The notes beneath the pieces were generated by a model. That model worked only from the letters and a program-made list of their open reading frames with translations, ran no database searches and was not told the origin of the DNA. Source: JBGTLW01 sp041743835 (GTDB lineage Bacteria; Planctomycetota; Phycisphaerae; Phycisphaerales; Phycisphaeraceae). From it: DNA of 10,440 nucleotides. A program made the position numbers and the translations under genes. Below, one piece after another: positions 1 through 6,296 of the stretch (positions within the stretch are counted from its first letter, which is position 1; every line of letters begins with the position of its first letter). Location: positions 1 to 10,440 of the forward strand of contig JBGTLW010000172.1 of NCBI GenBank assembly GCA_041743835.1, in the 5' to 3' direction.

Positions 1-185
1 GCGTAGGCCCATCGCTGCACGAAGCCGCGTGACCGACCGAGCATGGCCATGATCGTCGGGCACCGCTCGCCCGCGGCCGCGAGTTGCACGACGCGGTAGC
101 GGTCACGCTGCTTGGCGTTGGTTTCCTGCCGGATCAACTGAGTGAGCCTGTCGGCGTCTTCGGGCAGGTGAAAAGTGACATCCAT
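1..185 (-). CDS. IS630-family transposase, N-terminal part (cut by window edge)
   Basis: The reading frame opens with ATG at 185-183 and stays open to the left edge, giving 61 residues that begin MDVTFHLPEDADRLTQLIRQ. A basic stretch (AKQRDRYRVVQLAAAGERC, about residues 24-42) is followed by a helix-turn-helix (TIMAMLGRSRGFVQRW, about 44-59). That pattern matches the N-terminal DNA-binding domain of IS630-type transposases, which move DNA by cut-and-paste with TA target duplication. The catalytic DDE domain would lie outside the window. The start is supported by an AGGAG-like ribosome site at about 192-197. Because the gene is incomplete here, I cannot say whether the element is intact. A stand-alone regulator with the same helix-turn-helix is possible but less likely. 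Confidence 0.75.
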   Translation of the reverse strand, partial: MDVTFHLPEDADRLTQLIRQETNAKQRDRYRVVQLAAAGERCPTIMAMLGRSRGFVQRWAY

Positions 186-212
186 GTCGGGTCTCCTGAG
201 GGTGGAGCCGAC

Positions 213-241
213 ATCATGCCTCACAACCGCCCCGGGCGCAA
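213..241 (-). promoter_or_regulatory. Weak sigma70-like promoter candidate for the transposase
   Basis: Read on the minus strand, TTGCGC (241-236) and CATGAT (218-213) are separated by 17 bases and lie just upstream of the ribosome site and ATG at 185. Each hexamer matches the consensus only partly (3/6 and 4/6), so this is a candidate based on spacing and position. Confidence 0.3.
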
Positions 242-256
242 CCTAACAAGCGCCGA

Positions 257-285
257 ACGCGCACGAGAAGTTTTTGGGATGCGTA
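257..285. mobile_element. Candidate IS630 element end (terminal repeat and TA target)
   Basis: The spacer between the transposase start and the next gene holds an A/T-richer patch, AGAAGTTTTTGGGATGCG, ending in TA at 284-285. IS630 elements insert at TA and have imperfect terminal repeats rich in such motifs. The TA lies 9 bases from the stop codon at 294. The opposite end of the element is outside the window, so the inverted repeat cannot be confirmed. Confidence 0.3.
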
Positions 286-293
286 TCACCCGC

Positions 294-1253
294 TCACTGC
301 GTCGCGATGCGGAGGACCTGGCTCTGGATGGTCTTGTCGATCGTGCGGTCCACCTTGCCCCGGCCCTGGGGCAGCGTGATCGAGACCAGCACGCGCTCGG
401 TGTGCGTGCTGTGTCGGCCGACCGCTTCGCGGCGCTTCACGTCGTAAAACACCTGCGTCGCGCCCTCGCCACGGACCATGCGGATATCGATGGGCGGTGC
501 GTCGGCGGGGATCTCCGAGCGGTCCACATCCAGCTTCACCGCGCCCGTGCCCGTGACCGTCACGACGGGGATGCCCTCCAGCTCCTCCGCCCCGACGACG
601 GTGTAGGTCCACGCCTGGTCGGTGTGGCCCATCTCGTGGGTCCAGCGGTACTGGGCCTTGTATGTCTCGCCGGGCGCGACCGACTGGGGCACGAACGTCA
701 GCGTTGCTAATTCGCTGGCGCTCTCGACAAAGTCCAGCGGCTTGGGGATGAGCTCTTCGAGGTCCTTGCCGATGTTGGACTTCATGCGATCGGTGCCGTG
801 CGCCTCGGCGATCGAGCCGTCGCTGTTCACCGTGATGGTCAGCGGCACAGCGACCATCGCGCGGAGCAGTTTGTGGACCGGCTCGATCTCGCCGGTGGGC
901 TTGCGCGAGTCGTTGACCTGCTTCTTGCCCTCGGCCTCAAACGTGGCGACCATCCACTCCAGCGTCATCGTGCAGGTGTAGCTGCCGTCGGCATTGGCCT
1001 TGTCCACGGTCCAGCGGGTGTGCCCCTCGGTGGTGACAAGCAGTTGCGTCTCGCGCGTGTTGGCGTTGAAGGTGACGGCTGTGGTCTGCTGACGCTGGTT
1101 CCAGAACTCGTACACCGCGGTCTGCCCCGCCTGCCACGCCGGGCGCAGGCTCAGCGGCTGGTCTTCCGCGCGAGCTGCGCCAGACAGCCACAGGCTCGCC
1201 ACCACCGCAGCCACTGACAACACCGATGCACGACGCCAAAGCTTGCATCTCAT
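294..1253 (-). CDS. Secreted hypothetical protein, beta-rich
   Basis: A 319-residue protein of unknown function. Residues 1-29 form a signal peptide: MRCKLWRRAS, then a hydrophobic core VLSVAAVVASLWLSG and an ARA/ED cleavage site. The mature part has alternating short hydrophobic strands, for example QTAVYEFWNQ, HTRWTVDKAN and SYTCTMTLEW, and later PLTITVNSDGSIAEAHG. No catalytic motif is visible. The general look, with a secreted N-terminus followed by a repeated strand-turn pattern, resembles uncharacterised families such as DUF6263, but that comparison is from memory and weak. The frame continues upstream to 1379; I chose ATG 1253-1251 because it places the signal peptide at the N-terminus. 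The ribosome site is weak. It starts 29 bases behind the membrane protein gene, so it is probably the last gene of that operon, with an IS630 element just beyond its stop. Confidence 0.8.
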   Translation of the reverse strand: MRCKLWRRASVLSVAAVVASLWLSGAARAEDQPLSLRPAWQAGQTAVYEFWNQRQQTTAVTFNANTRETQLLVTTEGHTRWTVDKANADGSYTCTMTLEWMVATFEAEGKKQVNDSRKPTGEIEPVHKLLRAMVAVPLTITVNSDGSIAEAHGTDRMKSNIGKDLEELIPKPLDFVESASELATLTFVPQSVAPGETYKAQYRWTHEMGHTDQAWTYTVVGAEELEGIPVVTVTGTGAVKLDVDRSEIPADAPPIDIRMVRGEGATQVFYDVKRREAVGRHSTHTERVLVSITLPQGRGKVDRTIDKTIQSQVLRIATQ

Positions 1254-1282
1254 CTCAATCCCATCGTGTAGGAAAAACAAAC

Positions 1283-1900
1283 CTATCGCCAGACCGCACC
1301 GGGCGGGCGCTGGCCCTGCCATTGTAACCAGCGCGCTTCGGTGACCCGCCAGGCCGCGTCGCCCTCGGCCCGCTCCCACGTGAAGACCCAGCGCGTGGCA
1401 TTGGGCAGGCCCTGGCTCTTGAAAGTCGTACGCAGGTCCAGCATCACGTCCGCCCGGCGGTCGCCCCGCGGCGCGACGCGAAGGTCGTTGACCCTGTGGA
1501 AATCAATGGGAAACCGCTGCAACGCGGCGGGCAGCTCGTCGTGCAACGAGCGCGTGCCCCACGCGGTGTTCCCATCCGGATCGGTGATGCTGGCGCTGGG
1601 ATCGATCATGGCTGTGATCGATGCGAAGTCGGCCTCGGCCGTGGCGCGGAGCAGCGAACGCATCGCGCGGTCGACCTGTTCGCGGGGCGTGGTGACCAGC
1701 GCGGTGGTGAGGTACAGCGCGAGGGCCAGCGCGAGGGCGGTGACCGCCGCGATGTTCAGCCGTGGCTTGGCGGAGCGCTGGGCCATCAGCCGAAGCACAG
1801 CCGCGACCGCCACCAGCACGATGACGCCCGGCCAGGGGTTGATGAACAGCCACTGCTCTAGCAGCGGCGGGTCGGGGAAGCTCTGCGCGAGGAACCACAT
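1283..1900 (-). CDS. Two-helix membrane protein with NTF2/SnoaL-like C-terminal domain
   Basis: A 205-residue protein. Two membrane segments are visible, at about residues 23-40 (WPGVIVLVAVAAVLRLM) and 50-69 (IAAVTALALALALYLTTALV), with a positive stretch (QRSAKPR) between them. From about residue 73 a soluble domain begins: EQVDRAMRSLLRATAEADF, then ITAMIDPSASITDPDGN, and strands ADVMLDLRTTF, TRWVFTWERA and AWRVTEARWLQW. Helices followed by a curved sheet with a W-R-V-T-E strand is typical of the SnoaL/NTF2-like fold, here used for an unknown ligand or as a scaffold. The frame is open further upstream to 2524, but that part overlaps the YbaK-domain gene and reads as GC-rich shadow, so ATG 1900 is preferred. 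It lies 53 bases behind the YbaK-domain gene and 29 bases ahead of the secreted protein. Confidence 0.75.
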   Translation of the reverse strand: MWFLAQSFPDPPLLEQWLFINPWPGVIVLVAVAAVLRLMAQRSAKPRLNIAAVTALALALALYLTTALVTTPREQVDRAMRSLLRATAEADFASITAMIDPSASITDPDGNTAWGTRSLHDELPAALQRFPIDFHRVNDLRVAPRGDRRADVMLDLRTTFKSQGLPNATRWVFTWERAEGDAAWRVTEARWLQWQGQRPPGAVWR

Positions 1901-1953
1901 GCCCGCATTGTAGGGCCAACCCCCCGCCGCCACGCCATCACTTGTGCCTTGCG

Positions 1954-2424
1954 TTAGCGTCGCCAGCAAAGGTCCAGCAGCGTGAAGTCGCAGAGCTGGG
2001 CGAAGTCCTCGTAGCGCATGCGGATGGCCTCGTGGTGCGTCCCGCCGTTGAACGTGATGAAGGCGTCCTCGGTGAAGTCCGGCGCGAGGTACACCGGCAG
2101 GCCATAGAGGTGACCGATCACCGGCTCGGCGCCGACCTCGCAGTCGGGGAACAGCGTGGCGATGTCGGCTTCGTCCGCGAGCACTGTGTCGGGGCCCAGC
2201 AGGTCGTGGGCCTTGCCGAAGTCGATCTTGAGGTGCGCGGGGATGACCGCGAGGACGAAGCCCCGCGCGGTCTTGAGCACGACGGGTTTGGCGAAGGCTC
2301 GGCCGGGGGTGTGCGTGTCCGCAGCGGTGTGCTGCGCGGAGAAGTCCAGGCGGTGGTGCACGATCTCGTAGGCCACACCCGTGGCATCGAGGTACTCGGT
2401 CAGACGGTTGGTGAGCAGTGACAT
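1954..2424 (-). CDS. YbaK/EbsC-domain aminoacyl-tRNA deacylase
   Basis: A 156-residue cytoplasmic protein, full length for a free-standing YbaK/ProX-type editing domain. Such enzymes hydrolyse mischarged aminoacyl-tRNAs (for example Cys-tRNAPro or Ala-tRNAPro) in trans to protect translation accuracy. Visible family landmarks are HRLDFSAQHTAAD (24-36), the pocket strand AFAKPVVLK with Lys46 and Lys51 (43-51), VIPAHLKIDF (60-69), LFPDCEVGAEPVIGHLYGLP (91-110) and FNGGTHHEAIRM (125-136). The FPDCEVGAEP-GHLYGLPVY pattern fits the subgroup that includes YeaK-like deacylases; the exact tRNA substrate cannot be read from sequence. ATG 2424 is supported by a TGGAGA ribosome site 8-9 bases upstream; a longer frame to 2547 has no family similarity. 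It is first in the minus-strand set with the two envelope proteins, with no obvious functional link to them. Confidence 0.92.
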   Translation of the reverse strand: MSLLTNRLTEYLDATGVAYEIVHHRLDFSAQHTAADTHTPGRAFAKPVVLKTARGFVLAVIPAHLKIDFGKAHDLLGPDTVLADEADIATLFPDCEVGAEPVIGHLYGLPVYLAPDFTEDAFITFNGGTHHEAIRMRYEDFAQLCDFTLLDLCWRR

Positions 2425-2609
2425 GGCGGGTCTCCAGAAAGGTTGAGTAAAGCACGCGACCACGTGAAACAACCGCCCCCTCCCAGCCTTCATTGTACGC
2501 GAGCCATCGGTTACATCGAAGCAAAAAGACATTTTCGCGAGAAACAAGGTAGGTCCATCATGCGGCTTGACCGAGGGTTGGTCCCCGTGTGTGCTGGGGG
2601 AACCCGCTC

Positions 2610-2649
2610 CCCGGTATCTTCCGTTGGGTGTCGTTTTCCCGGTATCTTC
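2610..2649. repeat. 12-base direct repeat, 28-base period
   Basis: CCCGGTATCTTC occurs at 2610-2621 and again at 2638-2649. The repeats lie inside the gene-free spacer, immediately before a REP-like hairpin. Short repeats of this type can be regulator-binding sites or the remnant end of a transposable element; no transposase gene adjoins them here. Confidence 0.7.
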
Positions 2650-2664
2650 ACAGGATCGTCAAGG

Positions 2665-2710
2665 CCTGAGCGTGCCGCAGTGAGCGCAAGCGAACGGAGG
2701 CAGGCTCAGG
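2665..2710. repeat. REP-like imperfect palindrome
   Basis: CCTGAGC (2665-2671) pairs with GCTCAGG (2704-2710), and after a 2-base internal mismatch GCC (2674-2676) pairs with GGC (2699-2701). The loop carries GTGAGCGCAAGCGAACGG. Arm length, loop size and intergenic position resemble bacterial REP elements. It lies downstream of the minus-strand hydrolase gene but has no T-tract, so a standard intrinsic terminator is unlikely. Confidence 0.6.
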
Positions 2711-2805
2711 GCGTCGGCTGCGAGATCGTGCTTCCTCGGGCCATCGAGGCCGGCCGTCAGCTTGCGGCCGCGGCTCTGTTAAGGCGGTGTGCACGGTTGT
2801 GGCGG

Positions 2806-3522
2806 TTACAGCACGGCGGTGGCGACCAGGCCGGTGATCTTCTGGACGGCATCGCCGATGAACCGGTTGACGGTTTGCGGGTGCGTGAGGTTGATGAGGT
2901 GCCCGCCGCCGCGGATCTCCACATCCGCGTCGCCGTTGGGCGGGAGGATGCAGTCCTTGCTCCCGTGGATCTGATGGATGGGCACGCGGATCGGGCCGGC
3001 AAACTCCCAGTCCGCGATCGCGCCGCAGCCCCACTTGAGCACCCGCGGGTCGGCCGCAGCCGCCATGCGCTTGACCAGTGTGTACTCGTCGTCATCGAGC
3101 CCATCGAGCAGCGCAAACGGCAGGCTCATCGCGCTTAACAGCTTCGGGCCGGCAGCCGCGGGGATGGGCTTGCCCAAGAGGTCCGCCACACGCGACCGCA
3201 GCGACACGCCCGCGTCCCGGCGGGCCGAGCTGACGAGGACCACACCCATCGCACCGAGCGCTTCAGCCATCTCCACCGCCACCATCCCGCCGAGTGAAAT
3301 CCCGCCGACGATCACCGGGCGGTCGTCCCCGGCCTGGCTCTTAAGCATCGGTGCCCAGCGCTGCGCGTAGCTGCCGATGGACTCGTTCGCGCTGGTGGGC
3401 GGGATGAAGTCTGGCGTCTCGAGCGCATCGCCAAAGACCCGTTTTTGCGGGGTGAACAGCTCGTGGTTGGCCCCTAGGCCGGGCAGGAGGACCAGTCGTG
3501 CGGGCAGGTCGATGGGGTACAT
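2806..3522 (-). CDS. Alpha/beta hydrolase
   Basis: A 238-residue cytoplasmic hydrolase with the complete alpha/beta-fold triad visible. LVLLPGLGANHELF (10-23) is the first strand and oxyanion-hole region. GISLGG (74-79) is the nucleophile elbow with Ser76. HGSKDCILPP (186-195) carries the acid Asp190, and GGGHLINLTHP (205-215) carries His208. A cap-like segment lies between about 105 and 165. Carboxylesterase or related hydrolase activity is likely, but the substrate is unknown. I chose ATG 3522 because it begins directly before the core strand; an upstream in-frame ATG at 3564 adds 14 residues (MPIASRSASGYHPG) that look unrelated to the fold. Neither start has a strong ribosome site. A G-rich micro-array lies 48-99 bases upstream, and the sulfatase gene ends 118 bases upstream. 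Confidence 0.88.
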   Translation of the reverse strand: MYPIDLPARLVLLPGLGANHELFTPQKRVFGDALETPDFIPPTSANESIGSYAQRWAPMLKSQAGDDRPVIVGGISLGGMVAVEMAEALGAMGVVLVSSARRDAGVSLRSRVADLLGKPIPAAAGPKLLSAMSLPFALLDGLDDDEYTLVKRMAAAADPRVLKWGCGAIADWEFAGPIRVPIHQIHGSKDCILPPNGDADVEIRGGGHLINLTHPQTVNRFIGDAVQKITGLVATAVL

Positions 3523-3569
3523 GCCGGGATGATACCCCGACGCGGATCGAGACGCGATGGGCAAACCCG

Positions 3570-3621
3570 CCCCGGACCGCCCCCGGACGACCCCCGCACC
3601 GCCCCGGACCCGACCCCCGGA
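3570..3621. repeat. Phased CCCCGGA micro-array 1
   Basis: CCCCGGA occurs at 3570, 3581, 3602 and 3615, with a degenerate CCCCCGCA near 3591, giving spacings close to 11 bases. On the minus strand this becomes TCCGGGG with several G-runs of four or five, so a G-quadruplex is conceivable. The array is in the spacer between the sulfatase stop and the hydrolase start, on the strand that would be in the hydrolase leader transcript. Confidence 0.65.
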
Positions 3622-3640
3622 CTGGCCCCACGACGCGCGG

Positions 3641-5086
3641 TCACGGCGTGGGTGATGGCCCCAACTGAGCCACGGCCTCGCTGATGCACAGCGGCTGGCA
3701 CGCCGGGCCGATCACATCACGCTCGGGCAGCGGCGCGATGCGTGGCCGGTACTCGGTTTCGATCCGGTTGGTCAGCAGGCCCCGGCTCACAAGCTCGGGC
3801 TCGTCCACCGCGCCAAGGTCATTGGTCTTTTCCAGCAACTGCTCCAGGTCCGCCCGCATGGTCAGCAGGGTGTCGCGGTGCGCGGGGTCATCCGCGAGGT
3901 TGCGGATGCAGTGCGGGTCGTTCGCGGGCTCGTACAGCTCTTCGACGGGCTTTTGCTCGGCCATGAATGCCGCCTGCACGGGGGTGAGTGTGCCCGCCGC
4001 TCGCCCGTCACGCAGGGCCTGCGTGGTCAGGCTTTGCTCCATGTACTTGTTGCGCTGCATGTACGGGATCTGCGGGAAAAAGTTGCGCACATAGCGGAAT
4101 TGCTTGTTGCGGCTGGACCGCACACGGTCGAAGGATTCGTCCATGCGGTCGCGGCCGCTGTAGCAGTACGCGCGGGGTGCGGCCGCGTCCGGGCCGAGGA
4201 ACACCTGCCCCTGATAGCTCGACGGGATCGGCACACCCGCCAGCGACAGCAGCGTCGGCGCGATGTCGATCCAACTCACCAGCTCGTCGCTAACGCCGCC
4301 CGGCTTGACCTGCCCCGGCCAACGCACGATCAGCGGCAGATGCACGCCGGCCTCATACGGCCAACGCTTCTCCCGGCAAAGCCCCCGGCCGTGGTCCGTC
4401 ATGTAGATCACCACCGTGTTGTCGGCCTGTCCCGACGCTTCGAGGATGTCCAGAGCCTTGCCGATCTGGATGTCCTGCAAGGCCAGGTTGTCGAAGTAAC
4501 GCGAGACCTCCAGCCGAACCTCCGGCGTGTCGGGCAGGTAGGGCGGGACCGGGGCCTTGGCCGGGTCGTGACGCAGGTGGTCGGGCAGCTCGCGGGTGCG
4601 GTTGGCAAAGCTGATGTGCTGGTCGTTGGTGTCCCACATGCCCGACTCGTGGGTGATGCCGAAGTTCCAGAACGCGAGGAACGGGCGGTCGCCCGCATCG
4701 GGCAGCTTGCCGGTCTCCAACCACACCGCATCGCCTTTGGTCTGCGCGAAGTCGCTGGGCGGCACGAAGTTGAAGTCCGTCTTCGTCGGCCAGAAGACGT
4801 TGTAACCCGCGTCTTGGAGCTCGTGGGTGAACAAGCGCGGCGGGTTGATGACGGTGCTGCGCATCTGGTGCGTGCCCACCGTCCACGGGTACATCCCGGT
4901 GACCAGCGCGCTGCGGCTTGGTGCGCAGACCGGGGCGCACGAGTACCCCCGGTCGAATCGGCAGCCCCGCTCGGCCAGTCGGTCGAGGTTGGGCGTGTGG
5001 GCGTAGCCCTCGCCGTAGCAGCCAAGGTGGAGGCCGACGTCCTCGCCGACCAGCAGCATGATGTTGGGTTTGGAGTTGACAGGCAT
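3641..5086 (-). CDS. Sulfatase (S1 type, formylglycine-dependent), no signal peptide
   Basis: A 481-residue type I sulfatase, which hydrolyses sulfate esters after its active-site Cys is converted to formylglycine. Visible motifs are KPNIMLLVGEDVGLHLGCYG (7-25; the usual Asp-Asp metal pair is Glu15-Asp16 here), TPNLDRLAERG (31-41), CAPSRSALVTG (54-64; Cys54 is the formylglycine site), YMTDHGRGL (228-236; Asp231 and His232 as expected metal/active-site residues), REKRWPYEAGVHLPLIVRWP (238-257) and WIDIAPTLLSLAGV (272-285). The length is normal for the family. ATG 5086 is preferred; a longer frame to 5137 runs into the glycosyltransferase gene. Neither start gives a signal peptide, so the enzyme appears cytoplasmic, unlike most planctomycete sulfatases. 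The start is 8 bases behind the glycosyltransferase stop, so co-transcription is very likely. The substrate cannot be deduced. Confidence 0.93.
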   Translation of the reverse strand: MPVNSKPNIMLLVGEDVGLHLGCYGEGYAHTPNLDRLAERGCRFDRGYSCAPVCAPSRSALVTGMYPWTVGTHQMRSTVINPPRLFTHELQDAGYNVFWPTKTDFNFVPPSDFAQTKGDAVWLETGKLPDAGDRPFLAFWNFGITHESGMWDTNDQHISFANRTRELPDHLRHDPAKAPVPPYLPDTPEVRLEVSRYFDNLALQDIQIGKALDILEASGQADNTVVIYMTDHGRGLCREKRWPYEAGVHLPLIVRWPGQVKPGGVSDELVSWIDIAPTLLSLAGVPIPSSYQGQVFLGPDAAAPRAYCYSGRDRMDESFDRVRSSRNKQFRYVRNFFPQIPYMQRNKYMEQSLTTQALRDGRAAGTLTPVQAAFMAEQKPVEELYEPANDPHCIRNLADDPAHRDTLLTMRADLEQLLEKTNDLGAVDEPELVSRGLLTNRIETEYRPRIAPLPERDVIGPACQPLCISEAVAQLGPSPTP

Positions 5087-5094
5087 GGTTTTTC

Positions 5095-6126
5095 TCACGG
5101 GGTCACGGCTGGCTGGTCGAGTTGAGACTGGATACACCCCATGACGCGCTCGACACTGACGCGGGCGATGAGGGATTGGTCGTCGCGGTGCTTACGATAA
5201 CGTTTCATGTCCCGGGGTGTGATCTCCGGCGGCTGGACGACCGCGTCGGGTCGGCGGTACGGCCCGACCAGCGCGGGGTCCGTCGGGCCAAACACCGACG
5301 CGATCCGCCGGCCAAACGCCACACCCGCGTGCAGCGCAGCCGAGTCGTTGCACACCAGCAGCTTGCACCCCGCGATCAGCGCGAGGAACTGACCCACGCT
5401 CGTGCGAGGCAGCACCGCCCGCCCGGCCAACGCGTCGAGCAAAGGCTTCACCGACGCGTGCTCGTGCGGGGCCGCCAGCACGACCACCGGCCCATCGAGC
5501 TCCCGCGCGACCTGCGTGTAACGCTCGATCGGCCAACACTTGCACCGCCACTGAGCTGTCGGGGCGATGCACGTGTAGCCCGCAGTCAGGGCATGATCCT
5601 CGATGAACTGCTGGGCCCACGCGCGGTCCTCCGGCGGGGGGTGCAGACGCATGTCGTGGCTCGGCTCGATGCCCTGCGCTTCGAGCAGCGCGAGCATCCG
5701 ATCGACCGCGTGCAGCGTGCGGGGGATGCTGTGACGCTGGTTGTAACAGGCCGCGGCACACTCGCGCGCGTTGGCGTAGCCCACCCGCGTACCTGCGCCG
5801 GTCATCCACGTCAGGATGCCCGAGCGGAGCAGCCCCTGGAGGTCGATGGCTAAGTCGTAGCCCCCCGCGCGAAGCCGACGCGTCAGCGCCCATGCCCGGC
5901 CTGGCGACATGTCCTTGCGGTGGAACGGCACCACGGCGGACAGCGCCGGGTGCGACGCGACCGCGGGGGCAAAGCCATCGTTGACAAGCCAGTCGATCCG
6001 GCTGTCTGCGAACGCCTGACGGATCGAGACGAGGCACGGCACGGTGCGGCAGACATCGCCCAGCGCGGATGGGCGGATCAACAGGATGCGGGCGGGCGGT
6101 GGTGTCAAGAGTCGGGGTTTTGGCAA
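5095..6126 (-). CDS. Glycosyltransferase family 9 (heptosyltransferase-like)
   Basis: A 343-residue GT-B enzyme of family GT9, which usually transfers heptose from an ADP-sugar to lipopolysaccharide core at the inner face of the membrane. Visible landmarks are ARILLIRPSALGDVCRTVP (12-30), YDLAIDLQGLLRSG (90-103), a TRVGYANARE segment (113-122), IAPTAQWRCKCWPIERY (187-203) in the region that usually reads P-G-x-x-x-x-K-x-W-P, and LVCNDSAALHAGVAFGRRIA (257-276) followed by SVFGPTDP (277-284), which is the nucleotide-sugar site. No signal peptide is seen. The start appears to be TTG at 6126-6124; no in-frame ATG lies nearby before the first core strand, and a weak GGAT lies about 8-10 bases upstream. 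Acceptor specificity is unknown; partnership with a sulfatase suggests glycan or surface-polymer metabolism. Confidence 0.9.
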   Translation of the reverse strand: MPKPRLLTPPPARILLIRPSALGDVCRTVPCLVSIRQAFADSRIDWLVNDGFAPAVASHPALSAVVPFHRKDMSPGRAWALTRRLRAGGYDLAIDLQGLLRSGILTWMTGAGTRVGYANARECAAACYNQRHSIPRTLHAVDRMLALLEAQGIEPSHDMRLHPPPEDRAWAQQFIEDHALTAGYTCIAPTAQWRCKCWPIERYTQVARELDGPVVVLAAPHEHASVKPLLDALAGRAVLPRTSVGQFLALIAGCKLLVCNDSAALHAGVAFGRRIASVFGPTDPALVGPYRRPDAVVQPPEITPRDMKRYRKHRDDQSLIARVSVERVMGCIQSQLDQPAVTP

Positions 6127-6296
6127 GGGGCATCCACGTCAACGGTCACGGCTTTTTGCTATCGTAGCCGGTTCAGCGTATCGCGCTCCCCAAGCCGCCC
6201 CCGGAACGCCCCCGGAACGCCCCCCGGAACGCCACCCGGAACGCCCCCAGCCACGCCCCGGCGTGGCCTTGCCGACCGATCCAGACACCCATCCCC
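6127..6296. promoter_or_regulatory. Divergent intergenic region between glycosyltransferase and phosphoesterase genes
   Basis: The two genes start back to back, so both promoters should be here. Weak -10-like hexamers occur near GCTATCGTAGCC (about 6158-6169) on both strands, but no -35 at good spacing is convincing. The region also holds micro-array 2 and a small CCACGC-CCCG-GCGTGG hairpin at 6251-6266. No purine-rich ribosome site precedes the phosphoesterase ATG. Confidence 0.45.
6198..6243. repeat. Phased CCCCGGA micro-array 2
   Basis: Four near-identical tandem units of 11 or 12 bases, two of CCCCCGGAACG, one of CCCCCCGGAACG and one of CCACCCGGAACG, run end to end. Their minus strand is rich in G-runs. 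The array lies 72-117 bases upstream of the glycosyltransferase start, a placement similar to that of array 1 before the hydrolase. Confidence 0.8.

Larger units (their letters stand above)
2425..2805. other. Gene-free spacer with direct repeat and hairpins
   Basis: About 380 bases separate the start of the YbaK-domain gene from the end of the alpha/beta hydrolase gene. I see no convincing gene. A plus-strand frame from 2443 to 3138 runs antisense into the hydrolase and reads as low-complexity Arg/Ala-rich shadow. The stretch contains a weak GGTT-CCCC / GGGG-AACC hairpin (2576-2604), a 12-base direct repeat (2610-2649) and a REP-like hairpin (2665-2710). The promoter of the YbaK-domain operon should lie in the first 100 bases, but no clear -35/-10 pair stands out. 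Confidence 0.6.

Noticed and set aside
84..710. Plus-strand frame opposite the transposase start and secreted protein
   Set aside because: No motif or ribosome site; it spans two well-supported minus-strand genes and the spacer between them.
1901..2524. Extension of the membrane-protein frame upstream of 1900
   Set aside because: It overlaps the YbaK-domain gene completely and reads as Arg/Pro-rich shadow; the membrane segments begin right after the ATG at 1900.
3878..5125. Long plus-strand frame antisense to the sulfatase
   Set aside because: Its translation is Arg/Val/His-rich with no motif, while the minus strand shows an intact sulfatase with all signature residues; it is a GC-rich shadow.
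6198..6243. CRISPR-like array
   Set aside because: The units are 11-12 bases, tandem and without unique spacers, unlike CRISPR repeats.
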